DNA of 43,174 nt from JAABPW01 sp037132275 (GTDB lineage: Bacteria; Verrucomicrobiota; Kiritimatiellia; CAIKKV01; CAITUY01): NCBI GenBank assembly GCA_037132275.1, contig JBAXPK010000021.1:1-43174 (forward strand). The letters run 5' to 3'. Within the stretch, counting starts at the first letter, position 1. Each line of letters begins with the position of its first letter. The position numbers and the translations under genes were made by a program. The notes beneath the pieces were generated by a model that searched no databases, had not been told where the DNA came from, and saw only the letters and a program-made list of their open reading frames with translations. Shown in pieces: positions 1-8,436 of this stretch.

Positions 1-4
1 CTTT

Positions 5-81
<77 letters not shown>

Positions 82-128
82 GTAGGGCTAGCATTAAGGA
101 TGAATCTTGAGAGTGGGAGCATCGTGAT

Positions 129-1223
129 ATGAGATATGCAGTAATTATGGCGGGTGGAGCGGGGACACGGCTGTGGCCGATGAGCCGGGAGCGCTCACCC
201 AAACAACTGCTTCCGTTTATCAAAGGGAAAAGCCTTCTTCAAATCGCCGTTCAACGACTGGAAGGGCTCGTCCCAACCCCGCAGCGCTATATCTGCGCGG
301 CGAATAAACAGGAAGCCCTGATCCGTAAGGCGCTTCCCGAACTGGGCGCCACCCAGTATCTGGGCGAGCCCTGCGCCCGCGACACCTTGAGCGCCGCCGG
401 CTTCAGCGCCGCCATTCTGGCCAAGTCCGACCCGGATGCCGTCATCGCCATTTTCACGGCCGACCACATCATCGAGCCCATCGATCAGTTTCTCAAAATC
501 GTGGATCAGGGTTATCGGCTCGCGGAGCAGATCCCGAATGCCTTGGTCACTTTCGGTATTGCCCCAACGCACGCCGCCACAGGCTATGGCTATCTTCAAC
601 TGGGTCAATCGCTCGGAACTGGCGCTTCGATCGTGGAGCAGTTCAAGGAAAAACCTGCCGCCGATTTGGCTGATCGCTATTTCAAGTCCGGCCCATCAAG
701 GTTTCTCTGGAACAGCGGAATGTTTATCTGGCGTGCCTCCACGCTGCTTGACTGCATCCGCCGCTACCAACCGGAGACCTACGCCGGTTTGACGAAAATT
801 GCCGATGCCTGGGACACTCCGAAACAAAAGGCGATTCTGGATGAAGTCTATCCCTCCCTGAAGAAAATCAGTGTTGATTTTGCCGTCATGGAGCCTGCGT
901 CCCATGATCAGGCGGTAAAAGTGGCAGCCGTCCCCATGCCCCTGAAATGGCTGGATGTCGGCTCCTGGCCATCGTTTGCCCTCACCTGTCCGAAAGACGA
1001 GAGCCAGAACGCAACCGGTGAAGGTAAATCGCTGCTTCCGGGAAGCACCGGAATGCTCGTGGCATCGAGTGACCCGAAACACCTGATTGTCACCGTCGGC
1101 TGCAAGGATCTGATTGTCATCCATACACCCGAAGCTACCCTGATCTGCCCCGCCGACCAAGCCGAGGCCATCAAGGATGTCCAGAAGCGTGTCACTGAGT
1201 TGTTTGGCGCGGATTACGTTTGA
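129..1223 (+). CDS. manC: Mannose-1-phosphate guanylyltransferase
   Basis: Makes GDP-mannose from mannose-1-phosphate and GTP in the cytoplasm, a precursor for mannose-, fucose- or rhamnose-containing surface glycans. At 364 aa it matches the short single-function type: the nucleotidyltransferase domain is present and the C-terminal phosphomannose isomerase cupin of the long bifunctional form is absent. Residues 8-26 carry the pyrophosphorylase signature (AGGAGTRLWPMSR...PKQ). Further on come an FKEKP motif and WNSGMFIW, both typical of the family. The start has a weak GGGAG upstream and places the signature at the usual position. It is preceded by tRNA-Arg and converges on the minus-strand operon, with only 2 bases between stop codons and no terminator visible. 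Confidence 0.93.
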   Translation: MRYAVIMAGGAGTRLWPMSRERSPKQLLPFIKGKSLLQIAVQRLEGLVPTPQRYICAANKQEALIRKALPELGATQYLGEPCARDTLSAAGFSAAILAKSDPDAVIAIFTADHIIEPIDQFLKIVDQGYRLAEQIPNALVTFGIAPTHAATGYGYLQLGQSLGTGASIVEQFKEKPAADLADRYFKSGPSRFLWNSGMFIWRASTLLDCIRRYQPETYAGLTKIADAWDTPKQKAILDEVYPSLKKISVDFAVMEPASHDQAVKVAAVPMPLKWLDVGSWPSFALTCPKDESQNATGEGKSLLPGSTGMLVASSDPKHLIVTVGCKDLIVIHTPEATLICPADQAEAIKDVQKRVTELFGADYV

Positions 1224-1225
1224 AC

Positions 1226-1891
1226 TTAGGCGTGATCGGAAAAACTTCGATCCATCAGCATAGCCGGGATCGGCTGGATGGTTGGCGCCAACTGCAACGT
1301 TCCAAAAGCCACACGTGCCAGTCTCTCCGCCGCCAATGCTTTTTGCCCCGCATCGCGCAAGGTTTTACCCCATGCCATCGCGCCATGATTCGCGACCAAC
1401 GCCGCCGGGACTTCGAGCGGATTAAGACGCCCCAGCTTTTCCAGGATCAATGCCGCCAATGACTTCTCGTAACTGCGCTCCAATTCAGGTTTGCGCAACA
1501 CACGTGTGACAGGGATTTCGCCCTTAAAATGCGCAGCATGCGTGGCCCCAAGACAGGGAATCGGACGCAGGGCCTGGGCAAACATGGAGACATACGTACT
1601 GTAAAGGCTGGCGATGGCATTCACCGCCGTCCAAGACTGGTAGAGGTGTAAATGCGTGATAGCATCCGGCCCCGGCAGCAGGTTGCCTTCCACTATGGCC
1701 CCCGACAGATCAAGCACCAGCATATCTTCCGGAGTCAGATCGGCATGAGGAATGGCAGCCGGCTTCACCACCACTACCCCACGTTCACGATCAATTCCGC
1801 TTACCTCTCCCCTGCCTAAGAAAACGAGTTCGTTTTTTTCAAGAGTCCTGTTGGCGTCACAAACATCCTTCCGAATAGCTTCATAAATCAT
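1226..1891 (-). CDS. Degenerate AraD-type class II aldolase/epimerase-fold protein
   Basis: 221 aa and alignable along its length with L-ribulose-5-phosphate 4-epimerase (AraD): conserved stretches include the IDRERGVVVVKP region, THLHLYQ, THAAHFKG, IPVTR and NHGAMAWGK. AraD binds zinc through three histidines, two of them in an HTH motif and one in the HG motif. Here the HTH stretch reads S95-L96-Y97, while the third His (169) and Asp76 remain. The phosphate-binding GNVS and KPSG motifs read GEVS and KPAA, and the AraD catalytic Asp120 position is Ala120. The reading frame is intact, so this looks like a retained non-enzymatic or re-purposed family member rather than decay. It is the last gene of the operon, and its ATG overlaps the HD-GYP gene's stop by 4 bases. 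The substrate, if any, is unknown; I would not call it araD. Confidence 0.8.
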   Translation of the reverse strand: MIYEAIRKDVCDANRTLEKNELVFLGRGEVSGIDRERGVVVVKPAAIPHADLTPEDMLVLDLSGAIVEGNLLPGPDAITHLHLYQSWTAVNAIASLYSTYVSMFAQALRPIPCLGATHAAHFKGEIPVTRVLRKPELERSYEKSLAALILEKLGRLNPLEVPAALVANHGAMAWGKTLRDAGQKALAAERLARVAFGTLQLAPTIQPIPAMLMDRSFSDHA

Positions 1892-2832
1892 ATAAGTATC
1901 TCCAGCATGGCGCAGGCAACTTCAGGATCAAACTGGGTTCCGGAACACCGTTCTATCTCCCCTTTTGCCTGAACCTTTGAAAACGCCTCGCGATAAGGAC
2001 GGTTCGAGGTCATGGCATCAAAGGTATCGGCCACCTGGATAATGCGCGCCCACAAAGGGATCGCGTCCCCTTTGGCTCCAGCGGGATAACCCCGCCCGTC
2101 ATAGCGTTCATGATGCCCACCCACGGCCGGCAGAATGTCAGCCAGAAAGTCCAGAGGCTTAAGAATATTGAGTCCCTCAATCGGATGCCTCTGAATGATC
2201 TCGATTTCGGCCTCATCCAGTTTGCCCTTCTTCTGAAGGATCGCCTCAGGCACCCCGATTTTACCGATATCATGTAAAATTCCGGCGATTTTGACACGCT
2301 CAACATGGGCTTCAGGCAGTTTCAACCGGCTGGCCAAATTCTCAGCGACTTCCGAAACGCGTTCAGAATGTCCCTTGGTATAAGGATCCTTGGCTTCAAC
2401 CGCCAGAGCCAGCGCCTGGACTGCTTCCAGGTTCAGCTTTTTTATGTAGTTGCGATCGATGGTATCCAACTCAACAAACCGGAGCGAGGCGTGCCCGATG
2501 CCGACCACATCTCCGTTGGCCAGACGTAAAAATTTAACCGTCTTGCCGTTCACCAGTATCCCGTTGCGACTGTTAAGATCCTCGATAAAATAAAAGTTAT
2601 GAATGACCAGGATTCGGGCATGCATATTTGAAATGTAATGATCATCCACACGTAAATCGGCCTGCTTCGAGCGACCTATGATCGCCTGTGGCGCATCGAG
2701 CGGAAATTGGTGCTGGCCGCTTTCGTTTTTATACTCAAGATAGGCCTTATGTTTTTGTCCGAACAGGGAGCTTCCGACCGCTCCATGGGTGATCGTCATC
2801 GTCATCTCGCCTTCAATCTGCCAATCGTCCAT
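1888..2832 (-). CDS. FHA domain / HD-GYP domain protein (putative cyclic-di-nucleotide phosphodiesterase)
   Basis: 314 aa with two domains. Residues ~30-120 form an FHA phosphothreonine-binding domain: IIGRSKQADL (51-60), the SNMHARI strand and the closing NSRNGILVNG. Residues ~130-305 form an HD-GYP domain: H155, the H187-D188 pair in HDIGKIG, and HHERYDGRGYP at 240-250, so the metal ligands and the GYP signature are present. HD-GYP proteins usually hydrolyse cyclic di-GMP (some cGAMP), so this one probably links Ser/Thr phosphorylation to second-messenger turnover. No signal peptide or membrane segment, so cytoplasmic. ATG with GAGGTG 6 bases upstream supports the start. It lies 19 bases after the SDR gene and overlaps the AraD-like gene by 4 bases. 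Confidence 0.92.
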   Translation of the reverse strand: MDDWQIEGEMTMTITHGAVGSSLFGQKHKAYLEYKNESGQHQFPLDAPQAIIGRSKQADLRVDDHYISNMHARILVIHNFYFIEDLNSRNGILVNGKTVKFLRLANGDVVGIGHASLRFVELDTIDRNYIKKLNLEAVQALALAVEAKDPYTKGHSERVSEVAENLASRLKLPEAHVERVKIAGILHDIGKIGVPEAILQKKGKLDEAEIEIIQRHPIEGLNILKPLDFLADILPAVGGHHERYDGRGYPAGAKGDAIPLWARIIQVADTFDAMTSNRPYREAFSKVQAKGEIERCSGTQFDPEVACAMLEILI

Positions 2833-2851
2833 CTGACACCTCGCTTATCCT

Positions 2852-3601
2852 TCACACACCGTTTCCGAGCAAATGCTGACCTCCGTCAATAAAAAGCGTC
2901 TGGCCGGTAACCCCGTCCAGTTTCAGCAGCGCCACCACCCCGGCCGCCACATCCTGGGGCGAAATCCGGCATTCGAGCGGCACCCGGCCCGCCCGGTCAT
3001 GCAGATACCGAGCCCCTTTCCCCGGTGGCGGCAATACCGCTCCCGGCGCCACCGCATTGACCGTAAACCCCGGCGCCAGAGCAACAGCTGCCTCCGCGGT
3101 AAACGACGCCAACCCTTTTTTTGATAGGGAATAGGGAAGACAATCAGGATCCTTCGCCTCGATCCGCCGGTCAAGAAGATTGATAACCGCGCCCTGCCGC
3201 GTCTGTTCCGCAAAAAACCGTGTCAGTAGCACCGGGGTAAACAGGTTGATTCCAAACTCGACTTTCAACTTTGATTCCGTCACCGTCGTTAACCGGTTCT
3301 TATGGAACACGGCGGCATTATTTACCAGGATATCGAGATGCTTGGCCACCTTGAGCGCGGAGGACATCAATGAACGGCAGTCGGCTTCCGAATCAATCGC
3401 CTCCCTGACCACCCATGCCTTCACGCCGCGGGCTCGAATCATTTTGGCGAGTTGCTCTGCCGCCGTCACCGACCGACTGCAATGGATGACCACATTGCAC
3501 CCCTCGTCCGCCAGCGCCTCGCAAATCGCCTTTCCAATCCTGACCGCTCCGCCGGTCACCAAAGCCGTCTTTCCTCGAAGTTTCACAGAGAACCCATCCA
3601 T
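2852..3601 (-). CDS. Short-chain dehydrogenase, pteridine reductase/FolM-like
   Basis: 249 aa Rossmann-fold SDR. The cofactor motif is TGGAVRIG (17-24) and HCSRS follows beta-2, where an Arg favours NADPH. NNAA is present, as is YSLSK (the YxxxK pair). The usual catalytic Ser is missing from VINLLD; an Asp sits exactly 13 residues before the catalytic Tyr. That matches the Asp-Tyr-Lys arrangement of PTR1-type pteridine reductases, and FolM dihydromonapterin reductases are similar. A role in reducing dihydrofolate or dihydromonapterin is likely but inferred. The ATG overlaps the 3' end of the M16 peptidase gene by 19 bases; an in-frame GTG six codons on (VKLRGK) is an alternative start. The SD is weak. 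Confidence 0.85.
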   Translation of the reverse strand: MDGFSVKLRGKTALVTGGAVRIGKAICEALADEGCNVVIHCSRSVTAAEQLAKMIRARGVKAWVVREAIDSEADCRSLMSSALKVAKHLDILVNNAAVFHKNRLTTVTESKLKVEFGINLFTPVLLTRFFAEQTRQGAVINLLDRRIEAKDPDCLPYSLSKKGLASFTAEAAVALAPGFTVNAVAPGAVLPPPGKGARYLHDRAGRVPLECRISPQDVAAGVVALLKLDGVTGQTLFIDGGQHLLGNGV

Positions 3602-4866
3602 TTCTTGAGTGGCGCCGTCGCCTTGCCTTCCACATCAGGCATCACCAGGGCCAGACTGGCCCGATCCGGTCGCAAGAGTTGGCATGCCAGCCTCTGAATA
3701 TCCTGAGCCGTGACTGTTTTCAAGGCACGAATCCCCTCCTCCGGCGTCTTGACCCGCCCGTAGGCCAGAATATGTTCACCCACCCACATCATCTGGCTGG
3801 TGGTGCTTTCCAAACCCAACTGGATCTGCCCGATGGAATAATCGCGCGCCCGTTCCAATTCTCCCTTGCCAACAGGCTTGTCCCTGATCCGTCGTAGTTC
3901 GCGCGCGATCAGGGCCATCGCGCGCTCCAGGCGATCCCGATCCAGCCCGCCCGTAATGACAAAAGCGCCCGTATCTTGAAACAAGTGGCCACCGCATTGA
4001 ATGGCGTAGGCCAGCCCATACTGTTCCCGTACCACTTGGAACAACCGTGAGCTCATATTCTCACCCAAAATCACGCTGAAAAGCTTCAAGGCGAAGCGGC
4101 GGGAATCCGTGCGTCCGAAACTGCGGAACCCCAACGCGAGATGCGCCTGTTCAACATCCTTTGACATCACCTGCAGCGGCTTTCGTGCAATGGACTTCCC
4201 CACCGGCGCAAAGTGACGCGCCGCCTGGCGCCCAGTAGCCGAAAAGGCCGTCCGGACACATTCAACACAGGAGTCATGATCCACTTTTCCGGCGAATGCA
4301 ACGACCATATTCGATGGCACATAATGACGGCGCATATGGGCCAGAAGCGCCTCGCGCCCGATCGCCCGCACTGTCTCGCAGGTGCCCGCCAGGGGCCGCC
4401 CCAAAGGGTGATCCTTCCACATCAATTCGCCCAGCATTTCTTCCACCTGCTGGTGCGGCTGATCCCGAACCATCATGATTTCCTCAATGATGACGGCACG
4501 CTCCTTTTTGATATCTGAGGGCGACAGACGCGGATGACGGACGATATCCAGCAGCACATCCAGCGCCTGCCAAGTATGGGGAGCCGCCACACGGGCGTAG
4601 TAACAGGTGCTCTCTTCCTGCGTAAAGGCGTTAATGTCGCCTCCCCGCCCCTCAATGTCCTGGGAAATCTCACGAGCTGTACGCCGGGCCGTCCCCTTGA
4701 AAACAATATGCTCAAGGAAATGACTGACTCCGGACTGCGCCTGGCTTTCACACCGTCCCCCGGCGCCAACCCAAACGCCCATGGACACGCTTTCCACATG
4801 CGGCATGGGGGCCGTAACCACGCGAATTCCGGAGGCAAGCCGTTCAACTCGTGACTCGATCATCAT
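3583..4866 (-). CDS. M16 family zinc metallopeptidase (processing-protease type)
   Basis: 427 aa with one pair of M16 domains, the size of PqqL-unrelated bacterial processing proteases (YmxG/MPP-beta-like). The inverted zinc motif HFLEH sits at 49-53 and the third zinc ligand is probably Glu129 in ERAVIIEEI, at the family's spacing of about 76 residues. The second half (GGLDRDRLE..., then a C-terminal domain) is present and would close the clamshell. No signal peptide is visible, so a cytoplasmic peptidase is likely. Its ATG overlaps the hisA stop by 4 bases (ATGA), which implies translational coupling. Its substrate cannot be deduced. Confidence 0.93.
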   Translation of the reverse strand: MMIESRVERLASGIRVVTAPMPHVESVSMGVWVGAGGRCESQAQSGVSHFLEHIVFKGTARRTAREISQDIEGRGGDINAFTQEESTCYYARVAAPHTWQALDVLLDIVRHPRLSPSDIKKERAVIIEEIMMVRDQPHQQVEEMLGELMWKDHPLGRPLAGTCETVRAIGREALLAHMRRHYVPSNMVVAFAGKVDHDSCVECVRTAFSATGRQAARHFAPVGKSIARKPLQVMSKDVEQAHLALGFRSFGRTDSRRFALKLFSVILGENMSSRLFQVVREQYGLAYAIQCGGHLFQDTGAFVITGGLDRDRLERAMALIARELRRIRDKPVGKGELERARDYSIGQIQLGLESTTSQMMWVGEHILAYGRVKTPEEGIRALKTVTAQDIQRLACQLLRPDRASLALVMPDVEGKATAPLKKWMGSL

Positions 4867-5600
4867 GATGAGGCGGCCGGCTTTAGAGCCGCCTTCATGG
4901 AGGGAATGGTGACCGCGCCCTCATAGAGGGCTTTACCGACAATGACTCCCTCAAGATTGGCTAGTTGTAACGAAGCGAGAGCGGCGATATCGCCACACTG
5001 CGAAATTCCGCCCGAGGCAATGACATTTGACTTCACCCTGCGGCAGAGAGTCCGAACGCCATCCAGATTCGGGCCTGTCAACATTCCGTCCGTGGCCGTG
5101 TCGGTATAGATAATGGTGCTGATCCCAGCGGCAGACGCTTTGATGGCAAGATCCACGGCCAGGGTATCGGTCGTATCCACCCACCCCTTGACCTGCACTT
5201 TCCCATTACGGGCGTCAATCCCCACCGCAATCTGATCGCCAAAAGTTTTTACCAGGGCCGCCAAGGCCTCCGGATCGGCGCAGGCCCGGGTTCCCAGAAT
5301 GACCCGGCGAACCCCCGCATCCAACATTCGGCGGATGTCCGCATCCGTACGCAGTCCCCCACCCAGTTCCACCGGAATGGAAATAGCCGCCGCCATGGCT
5401 TTGACCACCTCATAATGCACCGGATGCCCGGCAAAAGCGCCATCCAGATCCACCACATGCAGCCAATCGCCACCCGCATCCGCCCATTGTCGTGCCATCG
5501 CAACAGGATCCTCGGAATAAACGGTCACCGAATCCATCCGCCCTTGGCGAAGTCGGACACACATACCGTCCTTCAAATCGATCGCCGGATAGATTTTCAA
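4863..5600 (-). CDS. hisA: 1-(5-phosphoribosyl)-5-[(5-phosphoribosylamino)methylideneamino]imidazole-4-carboxamide isomerase
   Basis: Histidine biosynthesis step converting ProFAR to PRFAR, a TIM barrel. I place the start at a TTG (5600-5598), giving 245 aa beginning (M)KIYPAIDLKDG, the standard HisA N-terminus. An AAAGGGG Shine-Dalgarno lies 9 bases upstream, inside the end of hisB, and the TTG comes one base after the hisB stop. The open frame runs 45 codons further upstream, but that part only overlaps hisB. Catalytic aspartates fall in AIDLKDG and in YTDTATDGMLTGPN; the phosphate-binding loops GGGLRT and SGGIS are present. hisF, hisH and the other pathway genes are not in this window. Confidence 0.95.
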   Translation of the reverse strand: MKIYPAIDLKDGMCVRLRQGRMDSVTVYSEDPVAMARQWADAGGDWLHVVDLDGAFAGHPVHYEVVKAMAAAISIPVELGGGLRTDADIRRMLDAGVRRVILGTRACADPEALAALVKTFGDQIAVGIDARNGKVQVKGWVDTTDTLAVDLAIKASAAGISTIIYTDTATDGMLTGPNLDGVRTLCRRVKSNVIASGGISQCGDIAALASLQLANLEGVIVGKALYEGAVTIPSMKAALKPAASS

Positions 5601-5601
5601 A

Positions 5602-6192
5602 TCAGATGGCCCCTTTGCTTGAAGGAACTCCCTTGACGCGTGCGTCCTTTTTGCAGGCTTCGCGCAGGGCCCGGGCAACGGCTTTAAAAATGGCCTCATA
5701 GGCATGGTGCGGCTCTTTGCCGTATAACTGGGCAATGTGCAGATTCATCCGAGCCTTGACCGTAAAGGCCTGAAAGAACTCACGGATCAATAGCAGATCA
5801 AAATCACGGATTTTCCGGGTCCGGTTGGCTACCTCATAGACCATAAAGGGGCGTCCTCCCAAATCCACGACAGCCCGGCTCAAGGCGTCATCCATGGGAA
5901 TATATGACCATCCATAGCGGGTGATCCCTTTCCTGTCCCCCAGCGACTGATCCATGGCATCTCCGAGCACCAGGCCAAGATCCTCGACCGTGTGGTGATA
6001 ATCGACGGCCAAATCGCCCTTGGCCACCACGGTCAGGTCGATCAGCGAGTGTTTTGAGAACAATTCCAGCATGTGGTTCAGAAACGGCATACCCGTCTCC
6101 ACCTTGCTGATCCCGGTTCCGTCGAGATTGACCGATACCTTGATGTCCGTCTCGCGTGTTTTCCGCGCCACTGTCGCCATTCTTTTCTTCAT
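5602..6192 (-). CDS. hisB: Imidazoleglycerol-phosphate dehydratase
   Basis: Removes water from imidazole glycerol phosphate to give imidazole acetol phosphate. 196 aa, the normal size of the single-function enzyme (no phosphatase domain). Manganese-binding motifs are present: NHMLELFSKHS, HHTVEDLG near residue 70 and HHAYEAIFKA near 170. The start is supported by AGGAG 7 bases upstream; a second ATG four codons in is less likely. It is the first gene of the operon, and a 158-base gap separates it from divergent thiC. I find no his leader peptide, attenuator or T-box there. Confidence 0.97.
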   Translation of the reverse strand: MKKRMATVARKTRETDIKVSVNLDGTGISKVETGMPFLNHMLELFSKHSLIDLTVVAKGDLAVDYHHTVEDLGLVLGDAMDQSLGDRKGITRYGWSYIPMDDALSRAVVDLGGRPFMVYEVANRTRKIRDFDLLLIREFFQAFTVKARMNLHIAQLYGKEPHHAYEAIFKAVARALREACKKDARVKGVPSSKGAI

Positions 6193-6287
6193 AAGCAGAC
6201 TCCTGAGTTGCTTTCCAAATGTCGGATAGCTTTACCATATCAACATCCCCTAGTCTACATGGGTCTAGTGGCATTATCGTGGCTGTA

Positions 6288-6316
6288 TTGACTCCACCCC
6301 TCAAAACCAATACTGT
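6288..6316 (+). promoter_or_regulatory. Candidate sigma-70 promoter for thiC
   Basis: TTGACT (6288-6293), a 17-base spacer and TACTGT (6311-6316). Transcription would start near 6323, leaving a leader of under 30 bases before thiC, so there is no room for the TPP riboswitch commonly found ahead of thiC, and no THI-box sequence is visible. Confidence 0.45.
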
Positions 6317-6350
6317 ATCGTAATCGTTCAAGAAAGGAATCTGAAGTCGA

Positions 6351-7643
6351 ATGACGACACAGTTAATAGCAGCACGCAAGGGAAATATCACCGGGGTCAT
6401 GGAAACCGTGGCCCGTCTGGAGGGCGTTCCCGCCACAAAAATCCGCGATGAAATTGCTTCCGGCCGGGCCGTTTTGCCGGCTAACCCGGCTCATCCCATG
6501 GCACGCCCCGCCATTGCCGGTCGAGCCTTCTGCACCAAGGTCAACGCCAATCTGGGCCGCTCAACCGAGCGCTCGGAAGCCGGCGAAGAACTGTGCAAAC
6601 TCAAGATCGCCCTGAACGCAGGCGCTGATTTCGTAATGGATCTCAGCGTTGGAACCGACTTGGCCGCCATCCGCGCCGGGATGTTAAAAGCCAGCCCTGT
6701 CCCATTGGGCACGGTTCCCCTGTATGAGGCCATCTCACGCCTCAAGGGGAAAGCCATGGATCTCACGGCGGAAATCCTGATTCAAGTAATCAAAGAACAG
6801 GCCGAACAAGGGGTCGATTTCATGACTCTCCATGCCGGACTGCTTCAGCACCATGTTCCCATGGCCATGAAACGCAAGCTGGGCATCGTCAGCCGTGGCG
6901 GCTCGCTGATGGCGGAATGGATGCTGGTTCATAAAAAAGAAAACCCGCTCTTCACCCACTGGGATCAGATTATCGAAATCTGCCGCGAACATGATGTCAC
7001 CGTCTCCCTGGGCGATGGGCTCCGGCCCGGCTGCCTGGCGGATGCCAGCGATGACGCCCAGTTTGCTGAACTCGATACCCTAGCCGAATTGGTTCATTGG
7101 TGCCGGCGTGACGGGGTGCAGGTCATGGTTGAAGGACCCGGCCATGTCCCATTCAACCAGATCCAGTCGAATATGGAGCGCCAGCAGAAAATCTGCGACG
7201 GCGCCCCCTTCTATGTCCTCGGCCCGGTCGTCACCGACATCGCCCCGGGCTACGACCACATCACCTCCGCCATTGGCGCGACGGCGGCCGCCTATCATGG
7301 CGCATGCCTGCTCTGTTATGTGACGCCCGCCGAGCATCTCGGACTCCCCACGGGAGAAGAGGTCCATCAGGGAGTGATCGCCTATCGCATTGCCGCCCAC
7401 GCTGCCGATGTGGCTCGAGGCCTGCCCGGAGCCAGGGAAGCCGATGACGCCATGGCCGACGCCCGCATGGCCTTTGACTGGAAACGCCAGTTCTCCCTTT
7501 CCCTTGATCCGGAACATGCCCGGAAACGTTACGAACAAACCCGTGTCTGCGCCGAAGACGAAGCCGATCATTGTTCCATGTGCGGCCCGGAATTCTGTGC
7601 CATTCGAACCAGCAAACGCATCCATGAATACAAAGCCCATTGA
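6351..7643 (+). CDS. thiC: Phosphomethylpyrimidine synthase (HMP-P synthase)
   Basis: Non-canonical radical-SAM enzyme that rearranges aminoimidazole ribotide to hydroxymethylpyrimidine phosphate in thiamin synthesis. 430 aa, the short form lacking the long N-terminal domain of the ~630 aa proteobacterial type. The C-terminal 4Fe-4S motif is visible as CSMCGPEFC (~409-417). Other family blocks include NANLGRS, MDLSVGTD, MTLHAG, SRGGS, SLGDGLRPG and VEGPGHVP. Its SD is weak (AAAGGA 12 bases before the ATG). Its 3' end overlaps mazG by 20 bases. Confidence 0.96.
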   Translation: MTTQLIAARKGNITGVMETVARLEGVPATKIRDEIASGRAVLPANPAHPMARPAIAGRAFCTKVNANLGRSTERSEAGEELCKLKIALNAGADFVMDLSVGTDLAAIRAGMLKASPVPLGTVPLYEAISRLKGKAMDLTAEILIQVIKEQAEQGVDFMTLHAGLLQHHVPMAMKRKLGIVSRGGSLMAEWMLVHKKENPLFTHWDQIIEICREHDVTVSLGDGLRPGCLADASDDAQFAELDTLAELVHWCRRDGVQVMVEGPGHVPFNQIQSNMERQQKICDGAPFYVLGPVVTDIAPGYDHITSAIGATAAAYHGACLLCYVTPAEHLGLPTGEEVHQGVIAYRIAAHAADVARGLPGAREADDAMADARMAFDWKRQFSLSLDPEHARKRYEQTRVCAEDEADHCSMCGPEFCAIRTSKRIHEYKAH

Positions 7644-8415
7644 TCGTGTTCTCGAAATTATGCGGACGTTGCGCAACCCCGAAAAGGGTTGCCCCTGGGA
7701 TTGCGAGCAGACCCTCGAAACACTCAAGCCGTACCTGATTGAGGAATGTTACGAACTGATCGACGCCCTTGATTCCGGCGATGCCGAGAAGCATAAAGAC
7801 GAACTGGGCGACATGCTGCTCCAAATCGTCTTTCAGGTACAACTTCGCCAGGAAAAGGGAGAATTCGGCTTTGACGACGTCTGCACGGGGCTCTCCGAGA
7901 AACTCATCCGGCGCCATCCCCATGTGTTTGGTGACGTCAAAGTGACGGGTTCCAAGGATGTCCTGACCAAGTGGGAAGAGATTAAAAACAAAGAAAAGAA
8001 AACAGGCAGACGCTCCGTGGTCGAAGGGGTTCCCAAACACCTTCCCGCCCTGATGAAGGCACACCAGGTTCAAAGCCGGGCCGCGCGCGTGGGCTTCGAC
8101 TGGTCTGCCATCCACGATGTCATGGCGAAAGTGGAGGAGGAGCTGGCAGAAACCAAGGAGGCGATGCGCTCAGGGGATCGGGATCATATCGCCGAGGAAA
8201 TCGGCGACTTGCTCTTCGCAGTCGTCAACCTCAGCCGTTTCCAGAAGTTGCACGCCGAGGAACTTCTCGCCGCAACGGTCCGAAAGTTTTCCCGTCGTTT
8301 TCAGGCCGTCGAAGCTCATGCCCATGCCGCCGGCAAGCCGATGAGTGAATGTTCCCTGGCTGAACTTGACGCCTTCTGGAACAAGGTGAAAAGCGAAGAG
8401 AAGACTGCTAATTAA
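7624..8415 (+). CDS. mazG: Nucleoside triphosphate pyrophosphohydrolase MazG
   Basis: Hydrolyses (d)NTPs to NMP and pyrophosphate, a house-cleaning enzyme. With the ATG at 7624 it is 263 aa, the same length as the E. coli enzyme, and begins MNTKPIDRVLEIMRTLRNP followed by KGCPWD, the normal MazG N-terminus. Two MazG repeats carry the metal-binding ExxE...ExxD helices: EECYELIDAL...DELGD and EEELAETKEA...EEIGD. The open frame extends further upstream, but that part lies inside thiC in another frame. The start overlaps thiC by 20 bases and no clear SD is seen, so translation is probably coupled. It converges on carB with 21 bases between the stops. Confidence 0.95.
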   Translation: MNTKPIDRVLEIMRTLRNPEKGCPWDCEQTLETLKPYLIEECYELIDALDSGDAEKHKDELGDMLLQIVFQVQLRQEKGEFGFDDVCTGLSEKLIRRHPHVFGDVKVTGSKDVLTKWEEIKNKEKKTGRRSVVEGVPKHLPALMKAHQVQSRAARVGFDWSAIHDVMAKVEEELAETKEAMRSGDRDHIAEEIGDLLFAVVNLSRFQKLHAEELLAATVRKFSRRFQAVEAHAHAAGKPMSECSLAELDAFWNKVKSEEKTAN

Positions 8416-8436
8416 CCGTTCTCAATCCCGGTACCA

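Noticed and set aside
1226..1891. Calling this gene araD
   Set aside because: Two of three zinc histidines and the catalytic Asp are missing.
6193..6350. Possible TPP riboswitch upstream of thiC or his attenuator upstream of hisB
   Set aside because: No THI-box sequences, no His-rich leader peptide and no terminator/antiterminator pair; the thiC leader would be under 30 bases.
5888..6436. 182-codon open frame across hisB and its upstream region (minus strand)
   Set aside because: Out of frame with hisB, composition low-complexity Gly/Arg, no family resemblance and no SD.
7261..8115. 284-codon minus-strand open frame
   Set aside because: Antisense to thiC and mazG, both clear conserved genes; a shadow of their codon use.
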